Assembly: GCA_023614405.1 (NCBI GenBank)
Contig: CM042692.1
Span: 123,311,503-123,375,502 of the forward strand
Length of the DNA: 64,000 bases
DNA from: Avena insularis
Taxonomy: Eukaryota > Streptophyta > Magnoliopsida > Poales > Poaceae
Direction: 5' to 3'
Below are positions 1 through 10,139 of this stretch, one piece after another. A model generated the notes under the pieces. That model ran no database searches and was not told the origin of the DNA. It saw only the letters and a program-made list of their open reading frames with translations. The translations under genes and the position numbers were made by a program. Position 1 is the first letter of the stretch. Each line of letters begins with the position of its first letter.

Positions 1-600
1 TGTGTGAAACGTGAGGTGATAATTGTGAAGGTGCTACTCCCAGAACTCCCCATGCATGATGTCCTCAGGGTTTACCTAAAACATGAAAGCAACAAGGGTG
101 AGTACAAAGACTCAACAAGTTCACAAACAAATAGTAACTTCACATAAATCAAAACACCAAGGCATCATTAAACCACATTCATCCATTAGAACATAAAATT
201 ATGTCCTACATGCCTATATGCTCATCTCATCTCATCGCGAATACCGGTATCGCTAGAGTGGACGCCCGTCGGCATCCACTCGCTCCAACTCGTGGAGGGT
301 GCCTCCAAAGTGGGTCGCAACCCAGCAATGAAGGTCGCATTGTGCCCACCGAAGTAGGTCACATTATCATCATGGGTATGAAAATATGCATAATATGCAA
401 ATGCCATCATCATCATCTTTATCATTACCATCATCGACATATCATGAGCATTAAAGAAAAATTTAGTGAAGAGAGATATGCAAAATTGACTATCCGTCAT
501 GAACTTGCCTCAACCACGGGGTATAAACTGTGAATTGTAGGTCTCCGAACCAGAAGTACCAACACCTGATATTGATATATAAGTGGCACCTAATAAGCAT
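1..600. other. Unassigned repeat-like sequence, possible gypsy LTR fragment
   Basis: No coding region is supported. The stretch around 40-130 (stepwise 'gggtttacc', 'gggtgagtac', 'ctcaacaagttc'), read on the minus strand, resembles the end region of grass gypsy LTRs, where a GTTGAGTACTTTGTACTCACCC-like segment is common. Only the impression of a minus-strand LTR remnant supports this; no partner LTR, PBS or PPT is seen. The CAT-rich tract at 395-445 gives a histidine-rich open frame that looks like chance. Confidence 0.35.
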
Positions 601-1694
601 CATCACCACAAAATCATACAAGAAAAGAAAACACCGCTCCTATGCGCAGACAACCCACAACACTCTCGCCGTATGTTACGAAAATACACACGGTCCGGCA
701 GGCTAAAATGACAGTCTATCAGAAAAATATAATAATAGCTACTTGGCATACGTTTTCCTATCTATAATATTATATAACCAAATGATGTATTCTTACTATC
801 ATAAGAAGAAATAAATTTATACAGTACAAGTCGCCTAAAAGTCCAAGGATTTATAATCGACTGACTAGCAGCAGACCTGGAGCTGCACAAAAACATAAGA
901 TATCTTGTCCAAACCTGCTTATGACTCACGTCAAGCCCCAAGTAAAAACTAGAAAGCACTAGGCTAATTTTCTTCTAATTCTCCTGTACCTTTCATCCGT
1001 TTTCATAGAAAAAAATTACTGATCCTCAATCTCACCCACGAACTCGTAATGGCAAAACTCAAATTCAAGCCTACAGGTCAATAGAGGATTTCAAAACTAG
1101 ACACGCACATCACTTTCAAAATTTGTTGCAACACGATTGGGGACTACACAAATTTCAGAATAGCATAACACAGAGGACCAACTGTAGCGTTGCTGGGATC
1201 GAAGTAGGTTTAGTTAAGGATGTGACTAACCAAAAACAAAATTCAAACTTTCTGTGGCCCAAGTAAAAGGCTGATGCTGCAACACTATTCTCTAGTAAAC
1301 AATCTAGTACAGAAAAGAGAATGAAAAGAAAACAACGCCTCGACTGCCCAGGCAAGAACACGGACTCCATCTATGCATCTACTACCCAATTAGATAAAGC
1401 ACTAACCGGAAGAACCAAATTCAAGGATAAAAACGATAGCGCACCACTGTGGGAGTCGACAGACTGATAATTGGTGGCAGGGTCCTGTGATCCAGCGGCG
1501 GCGACCTGATGGCGGCGGCGGCGAACAGTTCGCTGGAACAGTTTAGGGCAGTGGGATCGTAGCGATTTCCTCCTTGATTCTACTCAGCGGTAGGGAAGGT
1601 CCGGCATGGGTAGAAAAGGCCCATCCCGACCCGTTGATTTTCCTTCTTCTCGCCCCGAAAAACAAAAGAAAAAAACTAGTGTTGAACAAATAAA
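601..1694. other. Unassigned, possibly low-copy sequence with a GC-rich patch
   Basis: I recognise no gene or repeat family here. A GCGGCGGCG-rich patch at about 1490-1525, followed by mixed sequence to 1640, would read on the minus strand like a 5' UTR or promoter-proximal exon next to an AT-rich intron-like stretch (640-1440). No open frame supports a protein. A decayed 5' end of a host gene on the minus strand is possible but unproven. Confidence 0.25.
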
Positions 1695-1795
1695 ACACAA
1701 CGAGGCTAGCTGGTTGCAACTACACGTTTAAACCACAGGTCATGAGTACAAACTCTAAATTCAGTAAATCTTTTCTTTTCTTTTATTTTTTCTCC
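1695..1795 (+). repeat. SINE-like tRNA-derived sequence
   Basis: Two motifs resemble an RNA polymerase III internal promoter: an A-box-like 'gaggctagctggttgc' at about 1702-1716 and a B-box-like 'ggtcatgagtacaaactct' at about 1738-1756. The spacing is what tRNA-derived SINEs show. A T-rich tail (TTTTCTTTTCTTTTATTTTTT) follows at 1770-1790. Several bases differ from consensus boxes and no target duplication was found. Confidence 0.35.
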
Positions 1796-1859
1796 GAGAC
1801 TCACACACAGAGAAAAAAAAAACAACACGCAAATTTTTATCCAACTTACTTTTTTTAAA

Positions 1860-2674
1860 GGCTTGACTTGGCACAAAGCATTAGCATCAAAATCTAGGAT
1901 ATGACACCAACAACAGTGTCTAGAAACTCATGATAGCCCCCATGCATTCCATCAATAACTTGATTGCTTGAACCTTGAACGTCGAATCTTATTTCCTTTG
2001 CTCTACGATACCTAGTTTGTCCAGGACCTGATCTTCGGTATTGACATGCCTAGTTTGATCTTATTACCGACAAACATATTTACTCATTCCCGTGATACTA
2101 CATCCCCATGACCTAGTCACATGTTTGCAAACTTGTAGATGTAATCTCACCGAGTGGGCCTAGGGAATCTATTCATCACTCTGATGTGCAAATCCTGATC
2201 TTGATATATATGCCCAACATACCCCTCTGGAATACCCAACATACATCTTTATGATCACCCTATTACTGTGTGATCGGTTGATGCAGTCAAAGCAGTCTCA
2301 GGTGGTAGTGGTTAAACATGATCTCACGGTCAAAGGAATTAGTTACTACATTTTACTAGATATCGCAATGCTGAACTTTGTGACTGGATCACATTGCAAT
2401 ACTAGGGTCGGGTGTGTGTCCATTAGTTCATTCATCTAATGAAGTGACCTTGTTGTCAGTTGACATGGAAAAGTCCATGATAGGTAAACCTCGATCATCG
2501 ACTGCCCAACGAACTAGTCTAGAGGATACTTGGGACTTGGTTTGTTTATATAACACACATGTATTAATGTTTCCACTTAATACAGTTATAGCATGACATA
2601 AAACTATAACAAACTAATGAGATATATCAATAAAAACATCTTTATTATTGGCATCTAGGGCATATCTCCTTTAG
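1860..2674 (-). repeat. Truncated copia 3' LTR (Angela/BARE-like)
   Basis: On the minus strand this is the first ~0.8 kb of an LTR of the type seen complete at 42353-44209: it begins near 2674 with GGAGATATGCCCTAGA and includes matching segments such as ACCGAAGATC and the CACTCGGTGAG block. The rest of the LTR (low-coordinate side) is missing. The end at about 1860 is approximate. Confidence 0.7.
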
Positions 2675-4560
2675 TGTCCCACTTGCACTAGAGTCAATAA
2701 TATAGTTATTGCTTCACACATTTAACACATATGGTATTCCAGTGTTATCCACACGCGTCTCTTGTGGTAAACCTAATCTCCAAAACTGGCACTTTCTGCT
2801 TTGTGCGTATTTGCATGTGTGTAAGTCACTACGCATCACTCATTCTCTAATGAGCTCGCATTGTATTAAGTCTTCTGGTGATACTTCAATTCCTTAAGCC
2901 AAAACTATGTTGATGCCATTGTGGTACAATAGATCTTCATAGTATAGCCCACATGGAACTACACCTAGTTTTGATAACAAAACTATGACACAAGCCCTCT
3001 TTATGCTACTACTAGAGCAGTCATATACTCAGCCTTTGTTGTAGTATCTGTCACAATGTTACAACTTTGAAACTAGTCCAAATCCATCTTGGAACTTACT
3101 TCCATTTCACCGTGCCACCTTCTTTCTTAACACGTAGCCTAAACTGAGATAAACTTCATTTGTATATGTGGCAAATCTTGCATCAATGTAGCATATTACA
3201 ATGAATATTTTGTCACTTCTGCATACATCACATATTCTTGGTTCTTCCAATGTACACAAGAATATCATTACTATTTTCCATTGAACATCTTATAACTCTC
3301 ACTCTAGCATGCTCTTAACACTTAGAGCATAGGACTCATCTTGATATGTACATATCATGGCATTCATGATTTAATCAATCGTGAGGTTTCACTTATCAAT
3401 TGTCAATAGAATTGATCTTGCTACCATGTGGCAGGAACTTTTCTTGTTTAATATTGACTAGGAAACTCACACAACTCCCACTCAAATATGCCACCATGTT
3501 GAACTAATTCAATATTTCATATATGTACTTCAACATAATCATATTAGCATTTCAATCTATATGTATAGACTTAGATGTCTAATATTCTGGTTTTGCCTAA
3601 GTCTTTTATCAAAATCCATTTTTAATGAAATTCTTAGTTCATGTCTCTCAAAAGATACATCATTTCCAGTCAACATAATGTCTTTCACATAAAGCATTGG
3701 AAATTTGTCTTAACGCTCCCACTTACTTTCTTGTAAACACACACATCTTCATCATTTCTGATGAACTTAAACTCTTTAATAGTTTCATCATGTTGAATAT
3801 TCCAACCCCACAATGCTTATTTCAACCATAAACTTGCATATATTTTAGCATCCTTCAAATTAACAAAACCCTTTAGATAGTGTTATGTACACATCCTAGG
3901 TTACTGTTCTATTAGAAGATCGTTATTTTGTTTATTCAACTACCATATCTTAATATGTAGTGGTTTCTATAGTAATTCGTATAGATTAAATATCGTTGCG
4001 AAAGATCGAATCTTGTCACAGTTAACTCTTTGAACTTTGTCATAAAATATTTTCCAACATGTCGACTATTTCACAAATGTAAACATCCATATTTTTTTCT
4101 TTATAGATCCATTTAAGCTTTGAAAAGCTTCACACCTTTCTGAGGGTCTACCAACTTCATAACTTGATTTTTGTATATGTATACTATCACGAATTCTTAT
4201 GGCCTATAGCCATCTAACGGAGTCAAGGATTATCAGCGCTTCTTTGCATGTAATCAGTATATCATTGTCCAACAATGACACTTTGTCCTCAGATCTTGTT
4301 ATTTGATTCTCACCCGATCCACATGGTTCAATAGGAACTTAGATTTTTAGAACTATAACTTTTTGCAAAAATGGTAGCCATGAGCATTATAGGTGCCTCT
4401 AGAACACTTTCTCCTGTTGCACTACTTTGATCATGTCACTTAGGTTCAAACAACCTTACCAAAATTTCTATTGTCCTCCCACTCAACTTTTCACGAAGAA
4501 TTCTTTCTCAAAGGACTCAGGTTTTAGTGACAAACACTTTTATCCTTAGTGTTACCTTGT
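2675..4560 (-). pseudogene. Copia pol 3' fragment (RT/RNase H), decayed
   Basis: This is the minus-strand internal 3' end of a Ty1/copia element. The reverse complement aligns by eye with about 47270-49143 of the Angela-like element; for example 3000-3105 matches 48722-48840, the RNase H region, and 4490-4545 matches 47285-47350, the integrase tail. A polypurine-like tract borders the LTR at about 2675-2690. There is no open frame over 70 codons, so the copy is dead and old. It is cut off abruptly at about 4560, where a GC-rich Tat-like fragment starts; gag, protease and most of integrase are absent. Confidence 0.75.
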
Positions 4561-5026
4561 GGCGGCCTTAACGAGGTGGACCCGCGTGGCACGCGACATG
4601 ATGACTGCTCGTTGGGCTTGTCGTCATCTTCTAGGGTAAGAAGATTACCATAATGACCCTGGTGAGGTCAGAAGGATTCGCGAGTCCTCCTGAAGGGAGC
4701 TGCGTATGAGAACCCCCTCTATAGGCTCCTTCTGTGGAGGTTCCGTCGCTGAGCGCTGGTGAGGCCGGGTGTACCTATCGTGGAATGGCTACCGGTCAGG
4801 GCGGCGGTCCAGCCACAAGTGGGCTAGGGTACCCCCTAAAGTTTTGGCTCGATAGTAGCCCCCGGCGCTTGGCCTGCATGCATCGGTTGATGGAGGCAAA
4901 ATGACAAGGGCCCAAATAGTGGCTGGGGCCATCAAATACGCATGGCGGGGCTCGCCCATGAGGATATTCATCCCCGCCTTATGCATGAAACGACCAGTTC
5001 CTGAGACTCGTCGAATCTTGGATCCA
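4561..5026 (+). repeat. Tat-like gypsy LTR/UTR fragment
   Basis: This is GC-rich non-coding sequence directly upstream of a gypsy-type transposon gene. 'ctcgatagtagcccccgg' (4846-4863) is the 'TAGCCCCCGA'-type phrase also repeated in the LTR of the Tat element at 35605, 36190 and 36417. I infer that it is the antisense end of a Tat-lineage LTR. Ends are not defined. Confidence 0.5.
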
Positions 5027-5786
5027 TCATGTTGACGGCTGTGCCTTGGGGGTGGCGCCACCCTTTGCCCAGAGCCCATCCCGATGCGGTTTTACTTTGC
5101 TCCCAGAGCCTCCCGAGACATCCTTCCCAAGCTCGCCTCCCGCATCTGCTTGCCGCAAGCTTCTAACGCCCGACATGCCTCCCCGACGAACTTGTGTCGC
5201 ACGGAAGGGGAAGTAGGTGGTGGCCGAATCCACTCAAGCGGCAGAGACAAAGGTGGAGGTCGAGGAGGTGTTGCTTCCCTCCACCATTTGGTGTGACACC
5301 GGCATCGATAAATTCCGCTCTCAGCTAGTGTTGGGTTGGAATGAATGGGGGGGGTGACCAAAGCGTGGCCTAGCTCGGTGAAGCGGGAGGGCTTTGGCAG
5401 CTCTATATACCCATTCTTCTACCATGCCATCCTTGCGGGGCTGGTGCCTCCCTTTTACCCTTTTTTCCTTGCCATCCTGGGGCATTACCAGATCTCGTCC
5501 CTACACCTCCAACTCAACTCCGTCACTATTTTGTCCATTTTCTCCTTTTGGTGCGAGGCATTTATTGGGGTGAAATCCTTAGTGGAGCTATTTCGCTAGT
5601 TCTATAGCCTTCACATCACCTCCACGACGCATAATGCCGGCTGCATCTCCTTCATGGTTCGAGACAGGGTGTCATGGGTTTCCATGGGTTAGACAAAGAG
5701 GGTGGAGGAGCGCTGGATTTATATGGATGCCCTGGAGGAGAGCCGCTTCCTCCATCCTCCCATGGCACTGGCCGTGAAGTCTCGGG
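5027..5786 (+). pseudogene. Gypsy-type transposon protein gene (Tat antisense ORF), 5' part
   Basis: The frame opened at 5345 encodes a region of the 'putative gypsy-type transposon' family (Pfam PF04195 style), with the hallmark run GLVPPFYPFFLAILGHY and then HLQLNSVTILSIFSFWCEAFIGV. In Tat-lineage gypsy elements such proteins are encoded antisense to gag-pol between pol and the 3' LTR; their function is unknown. In-frame TAG codons stand at 5597 and 5690, each one C-to-T change from CAG. The frame runs into the Sirevirus insertion at 5786 and resumes in phase at 17480, so this is one gene split by that element. Upstream, 5027-5344 is Ser/Arg-rich and broken by stops. Confidence 0.7.
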
Positions 5787-7042
5787 TGAAATGGATCGTA
5801 TGGGCACCTAGAGGGGGGTGAATAGGTGCTAAACCAATTTTTAATTCTTTTTTAGTTTTAGGCTTAGCACAAAGGTAAATTCTCTAGATAAACTAATGTG
5901 TGGAATTTCCCTATATGCAAACCTATCTACTAGCGAGTAAGGAGCGAGTGGAAGAGGAACGAGTGAACCGAAGTGAAGCACACGGAGACACATGATTTGT
6001 TTCACCGTAGTTCCTTCCTTGTTAAGGGAAGTACGTCTGTGTTGGAGGGGTGGGCGGTACTAAGACCACCACGCCACAAAAGGCCTCACCCTGTTCTCTG
6101 ATGGATCTCGCCACAACATGCCTGATCCACCTTCCACTATAGGTACCCTTCGAGGCGGGCACCGACGCCTTTACACAACTAGCGGGGAAACAACTCCACA
6201 ACAACTTGGAGGCTCCCGAAATGACAACAAGCTACCACAAGAACAAAGTTGTCAAACACAATAACAAGATCTAGGTATTGACAAGAATACTAGATCAGGG
6301 ATTTCTCCAAGTGAATGGAGAGGAGTTGAAGCGCTTGATTCTTGATGTTGACGATGAACTTCTCCTCCTTCAATTCCACCAAAGATCAAGACCTTCGAGT
6401 GGTTGAAGTGGGAGATTGAGAATGAGAGCTCTTGCACAAGGTCTGGTCAATTTCGAATGAATCAAGAAGTCTGATCGTTGGGGAAGAAGGGGTACTTATA
6501 CCCCTTCCAAAACCAGTTGCACATTTTGGGGGCTGGATTATCCGCAAGTGAGGGCCGGATTATCCGTCTGGGAAAACACCGCCCAGACTCGGAATATCCG
6601 CAGATAATCCGCCCCTCACGAGCGTCGCCGAGCTTGCCGTTGATCAACTTCTAGGGCCGGATTATCCGGTCTATGCGAAGGCCGGATTATTCGCCTGGGA
6701 AGAAAAACGCCGCCCAGTTCCGGATTTTTCGGAGAAAATCCGATACCGAGCGACAGCGCCTTGGCCCTTTTGCTCGGCTGGGGCGGATTATCCGGCCTTA
6801 TGAAACCCGGATTATCCGACCTGGGTAGGAAAACCGCTGATTCGGATTTTCCGGAGAAAATCTCGACACAGAGTGACGCGCCTTGGCTTCCTTGAGAGAT
6901 GAGGTAGGCCGGATTATCCGGCCCTTGGAGGGGCGGATTATCCGCCCCCTCAAAACTTCCTGCACACTTAGCACACATGAAAAGTCTCCATAGTATTGTT
7001 ATCTAACACGCAAAACATAGGAAAACATGAAATGTTCTTTCA
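5787..7042 (-). repeat. 3' LTR of the Sirevirus-like element
   Basis: The 1256-bp terminal repeat matches 16208-17474 over its length. It reads TGAAATGG...TTCTTTCA on the plus strand. In the 6530-6950 region many single bases present in the other LTR are missing, mainly inside GG/CC runs. About ten copies of the CCGGATTATCCGG palindrome are present, several of them degraded. Confidence 0.95.
6529..6950. repeat. Palindrome array in the 3' LTR
   Basis: About ten copies of CCGGATTATCCGG or a close variant (including the alternative pair CGGATTTTCC/GGAGAAAATCC) at roughly 6535, 6557, 6602, 6659, 6682, 6721, 6784, 6810, 6839, 6911 and 6934. Many arms have lost a base compared with the other LTR. 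Confidence 0.9.
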
Positions 7043-7060
7043 ATCCCCCCTTTTTGGTGT
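7043..7060 (-). other. Polypurine tract
   Basis: The minus strand reads CACCAAAAAGGGGGGATT immediately before the 3' LTR; it is the expected primer for plus-strand DNA synthesis. Confidence 0.9.
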
Positions 7061-7589
7061 TAGATGACAATACCAGGATTTGCAGGAGAAAGACACAAGA
7101 CAAACAGAGATAACTATGAAAGGGACTCCCCCTCAATGTGTGCATAATAGAGTTTTGCATTGGAATACAAATGCACACAAATAGGTGAATCTATTCCATA
7201 GAAAAAAGGGCAAAAACACATACCACCGAAGTAGAGAATAGGCATCCTTGACATAAATCACAATTATTACTGGATAACCATTATGAGTGCGTGCCTTCCG
7301 TGATAAACCTCCAGCAATAGGATATGAATAGATATAACCATGAGCATAATCCACGATATGAAGACCATAGGTATCATCCAGACAACCACATAAAGTCTCA
7401 ACCACAAATCACAAACCACGAATTTAAAATTTCAACGCTAAATGGGCATAAGCAGGAAATAACGAATAGAAAAGCGCAAGTGCTTATGCCCGATCCATGC
7501 AAATCCACGGACAACCTAATAGAACTACTTCTCCCCTTTGGCATCGAGACACCAAAAAGGGAGAAGAGGGATGCTAGCGCCCCATGGGA
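7061..7589 (-). other. 3' untranslated region before the polypurine tract
   Basis: This is AT-rich sequence between the acidic 3' ORF and the polypurine tract. A second purine-rich run on the minus strand (around 7535-7565, 'ccctttttggtgtc' type) looks like an extra PPT copy; Sireviruses often carry several. No coding frame is supported. Confidence 0.5.
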
Positions 7590-8195
7590 TCACTCATCGT
7601 AGTCCTCGTCTGCGTCCTCGTCCTCTTCTTCATTCTCTTCCTCATCCTCATCTTCAAGCTCCTCAGTGTCACCTTCCTCATCTTCATCATCAGTAGCAGG
7701 CGCAGATGGGAACAAGTGACGCTCCAGCTCACCATAGTTCAGCCCGAAGGAAGAGTTCCACCGAGCATACAGAGTGGGAGGTGTAGGAGCCGGTGGAGCA
7801 CCCGAAGCGCCAGACACATGGTGGAGAATGAGCTGCTGGGAGTGAGCCAACTCATGGCGCTGCCTGTAAGCCTCGTACTGACCCTTGCGCGTGTCCATGC
7901 CCATGCAGAGAATGTGACGCTGGAACCAGTTCAGCTGCTTGATCTCACGGGCCATGGGAGGTACAGGCGGCCTGCGAGCATCCCTCATGAGGCCCTCAGG
8001 AGTAGAGGAGGGGTGAGAGGTCTTCCGAACCTTGTTGTATATCTTCTTGGCCTTGTGCACCGAGTCAATGTGGAACTTCTCAGCAGGAAGCAGGTGGCGG
8101 ATGAGCATCATAATGTAGGGCGCATAGGGAATGGACAAACGGTTGAACATAGCATCACACAGCTCATGGTAAATGAAGTCCATGACATCCGGCAT
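7590..8195 (-). CDS. Sirevirus 3' ORF, second part with acidic tail
   Basis: A 201-codon frame beginning MPDVMDFIYHELCDAMFNRL at 8195. Residues 28-60 (MMLIRHLLPAEKFHIDSVHK) match the C-terminal half typical of the same plant retroelement protein family. The last 40 residues are almost all Asp and Glu. The two frames probably descend from one protein separated by a one-base shift, but the TGATG overlap also permits termination-reinitiation. The spacing to the polypurine tract is about 530 bases. Confidence 0.65.
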   Translation of the reverse strand: MPDVMDFIYHELCDAMFNRLSIPYAPYIMMLIRHLLPAEKFHIDSVHKAKKIYNKVRKTSHPSSTPEGLMRDARRPPVPPMAREIKQLNWFQRHILCMGMDTRKGQYEAYRQRHELAHSQQLILHHVSGASGAPPAPTPPTLYARWNSSFGLNYGELERHLFPSAPATDDEDEEGDTEELEDEDEEENEEEDEDADEDYDE

Positions 8196-8974
8196 CAGAC
8201 CGACTCATCCTCACAAGAAGCAACTTCATGAGAAAATTGAAGTAGCTGAACAAGGTGACCACGAATGCTGTCATTGTTGCCCCCACTCGGTGTAATAGAG
8301 TCACGGAAGAGACCCACCAAAGCAGCATAGATGGGAGCAAGACCAGCCACAGTACCCACAATGCCATTGTCCACAGTACACGGAGAGAGAGCAGCATCCT
8401 TGTTGGGCTTCAGCTGAGTGATGATGCGGTGACCACTGGCTCTATCCCTGCTGCGGAAGGAGTACCCCAGAACCTCAGCAAACACGTGAAAATCAGCAGT
8501 CATGGGCCTATCATGAGTCATCCACTTCATAGTGCGACGCTCATCACCACAAATCACCAGAGTGGAGAAGAATTGCTTCACCACCTCAGAGTCAAAGGAG
8601 CATTGGAGAGACATGGGACGGTGCAGCCCCATCCTCTCAGCCACATACATTGCATCCACAAGATGCGCTTTCTCCAAAGCCTCAACAAGTACCAGTGGGT
8701 GCATAGGCCTAATGTTCAGCCTGGCATAGATGTCTTCATAAATCCCTTTCTGTTCTACACACCAAAACCGGGTATCCCCCAGCTCATCATCACGAGGCAG
8801 CTCAGCAAACAAGTCACGGTGACGGATGGCAGAGTAGGAGACCTCATCTAGAGCCCTGTAGTTGATCTTGGGCTCCTTGCCCTTCCTCTTGGACACCCCC
8901 TTCCGAGTCCTCTTGGATTGTTCAACCATGCGCCTCTCTTCGTTCTTCCTTCTCCTCAATTCAACTTCGTCCAC
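8195..8974 (-). CDS. Sirevirus 3' ORF, first part (env-like position, function unknown)
   Basis: A 259-codon frame starting MDEVELRRRKNEERR, with a basic N-terminus (residues 1-37, including KRTRKGVSKRKGKEPK) and then a globular-looking domain (FAELPRDDELGD, RHRDLFAELP, GDERRTMKWMTHDR). Similar proteins sit after pol in many plant retroelements and are often annotated as envelope-like or plant transposon protein; function is not established. No signal peptide or transmembrane segment is seen, so 'env' would be positional only. The stop codon overlaps the start of the next frame in the sequence TGATG at 8197-8193. Confidence 0.65.
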   Translation of the reverse strand: MDEVELRRRKNEERRMVEQSKRTRKGVSKRKGKEPKINYRALDEVSYSAIRHRDLFAELPRDDELGDTRFWCVEQKGIYEDIYARLNIRPMHPLVLVEALEKAHLVDAMYVAERMGLHRPMSLQCSFDSEVVKQFFSTLVICGDERRTMKWMTHDRPMTADFHVFAEVLGYSFRSRDRASGHRIITQLKPNKDAALSPCTVDNGIVGTVAGLAPIYAALVGLFRDSITPSGGNNDSIRGHLVQLLQFSHEVASCEDESV

Positions 8975-10139
8975 TAAGTGACCCTATCCGTCGTCCCAAA
9001 AGTACTTGGCGCGAGGATGGCGCTTGTAGGTATTGGAAACACCGGAACCACCTGTGAGGAGAATAAGGGCGATAGCATGGGGATAAGCATACACACAAGT
9101 CCAGGAGAGAGCATGGAAAAAGTAGTCAAAAAGTTCATAGGTCAAAACTACTCAATACATACACCAGAGTGAAATTGAAGCAGACTTGAATCTGTCAGGC
9201 CGGATTATCCGGCCTGGCCAGGGGCGGATAATCCGGCCCTGGCAGAAATTTTCGATTTCACCAAGATTGCATGCAAAAAAGTAGATCGGGCCTAGAAACT
9301 GCAAGACTACGAGTTCTATGCGAAAACACATCCTTCTAGACAACGTTCCACCCAACAAGATACACATCTAGCCAAAGATGGGGAGATAGGGAGTTACCCT
9401 CACTCATTGGAGGAAGAACGCAGAGGAGAAGGTACCCGGAGGCGCGGAAAAGAAGATCCGGGGAGGCCCAGAAAATCCGGTGGCCGGAGAGGCTCCGGGG
9501 AGGGTGAGGGCCGGCAGGCGGCGGCTGGGGAGAAGGAGGGGGCTGGGGGAGAAGTGCTGCTCGTTATGAGCCCTTCTCCCCGAGCCCTGCCCTTTAAGAT
9601 CAAATCCGCCAGGGCCGGATTATCCGACCTAAATTCTAGGATTCTGTTATACACAGAACCAGGCCCGCGCGTCCCCAAACAACACCCCCACAAGGTGTAC
9701 AAGGGACTTGTGTGCAAGAATAGATGGCTTAGAGGTAGGGAAGGCTTAGGATTAAGAGAGCCAAACTGAGATGGTACTAGACACTCAAAATTGCAAAAAC
9801 CAAATCAAATAAAAGCCAAGATTGAGTGTGATTCCCATAAGAACAAGAGAGAGCAAATAACATCCAAAAAGATCCAATTCTCCACAAAGGAGAGGGCGGT
9901 GGCCGAAGCCACCTTGTTGGAGTGTATGGTGTGACACATGAAGATATATCTTGGGTTCACGACCAATACTCATCAATAAGCTCACATATCACAACATGAT
10001 ATTAAGAGAAATGATATAACTTGCTATTGGCATTATGGGGGGAGGGTTAGCCCAATAAGTTAGGACCACACTCCCCCTATATCCATGCCCACACCTAGAC
10101 CAAACAAGGATTGAGATGTACGAGTGGCTGCATGGGTAA
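8975..10139 (-). other. Non-coding spacer between pol and the 3' ORFs
   Basis: No coding frame is supported. It contains two CCGGATTATCCGG palindromes at 9196-9240, another at about 9612, and a G/A-rich GC island (9410-9600 on the plus strand). It may hold a splice acceptor or promoter for the downstream ORFs, but none is obvious. Confidence 0.6.
9196..9240. repeat. Palindrome pair in the 3' region
   Basis: Two adjacent copies, one with TTA and one with TAA at the centre (GGCCGGATTATCCGGCC and GGCGGATAATCCGGCC), outside both LTRs. Confidence 0.9.

Noticed and set aside
201..533. Histidine-rich open frame (CHHHHLYHYHHRH)
   Set aside because: It is caused by CAT repeats in AT-rich, probably retroelement-derived DNA. 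No start context, no homology and a competing frame on the other strand.
1155..1370. Minus-strand 71-codon frame as a host exon
   Set aside because: No recognisable domain, no clear splice sites, and it may be intronic sequence.
7584..8231. Plus-strand 215-codon frame with a hydrophobic N-terminus
   Set aside because: It is the antisense shadow of the acidic (GAT/GAA-rich) end of the minus-strand 3' ORF; the hydrophobic run comes from reverse-complemented Asp/Glu codons.
8164..8397. Minus-strand hydrophobic 77-codon frame that looks membrane-like
   Set aside because: It overlaps the 259-codon ORF in another frame; composition explains the hydrophobicity.
9407..9769. Plus-strand Gly/Arg-rich frame
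   Set aside because: Produced by the purine-rich GC island and the palindrome; no domain.
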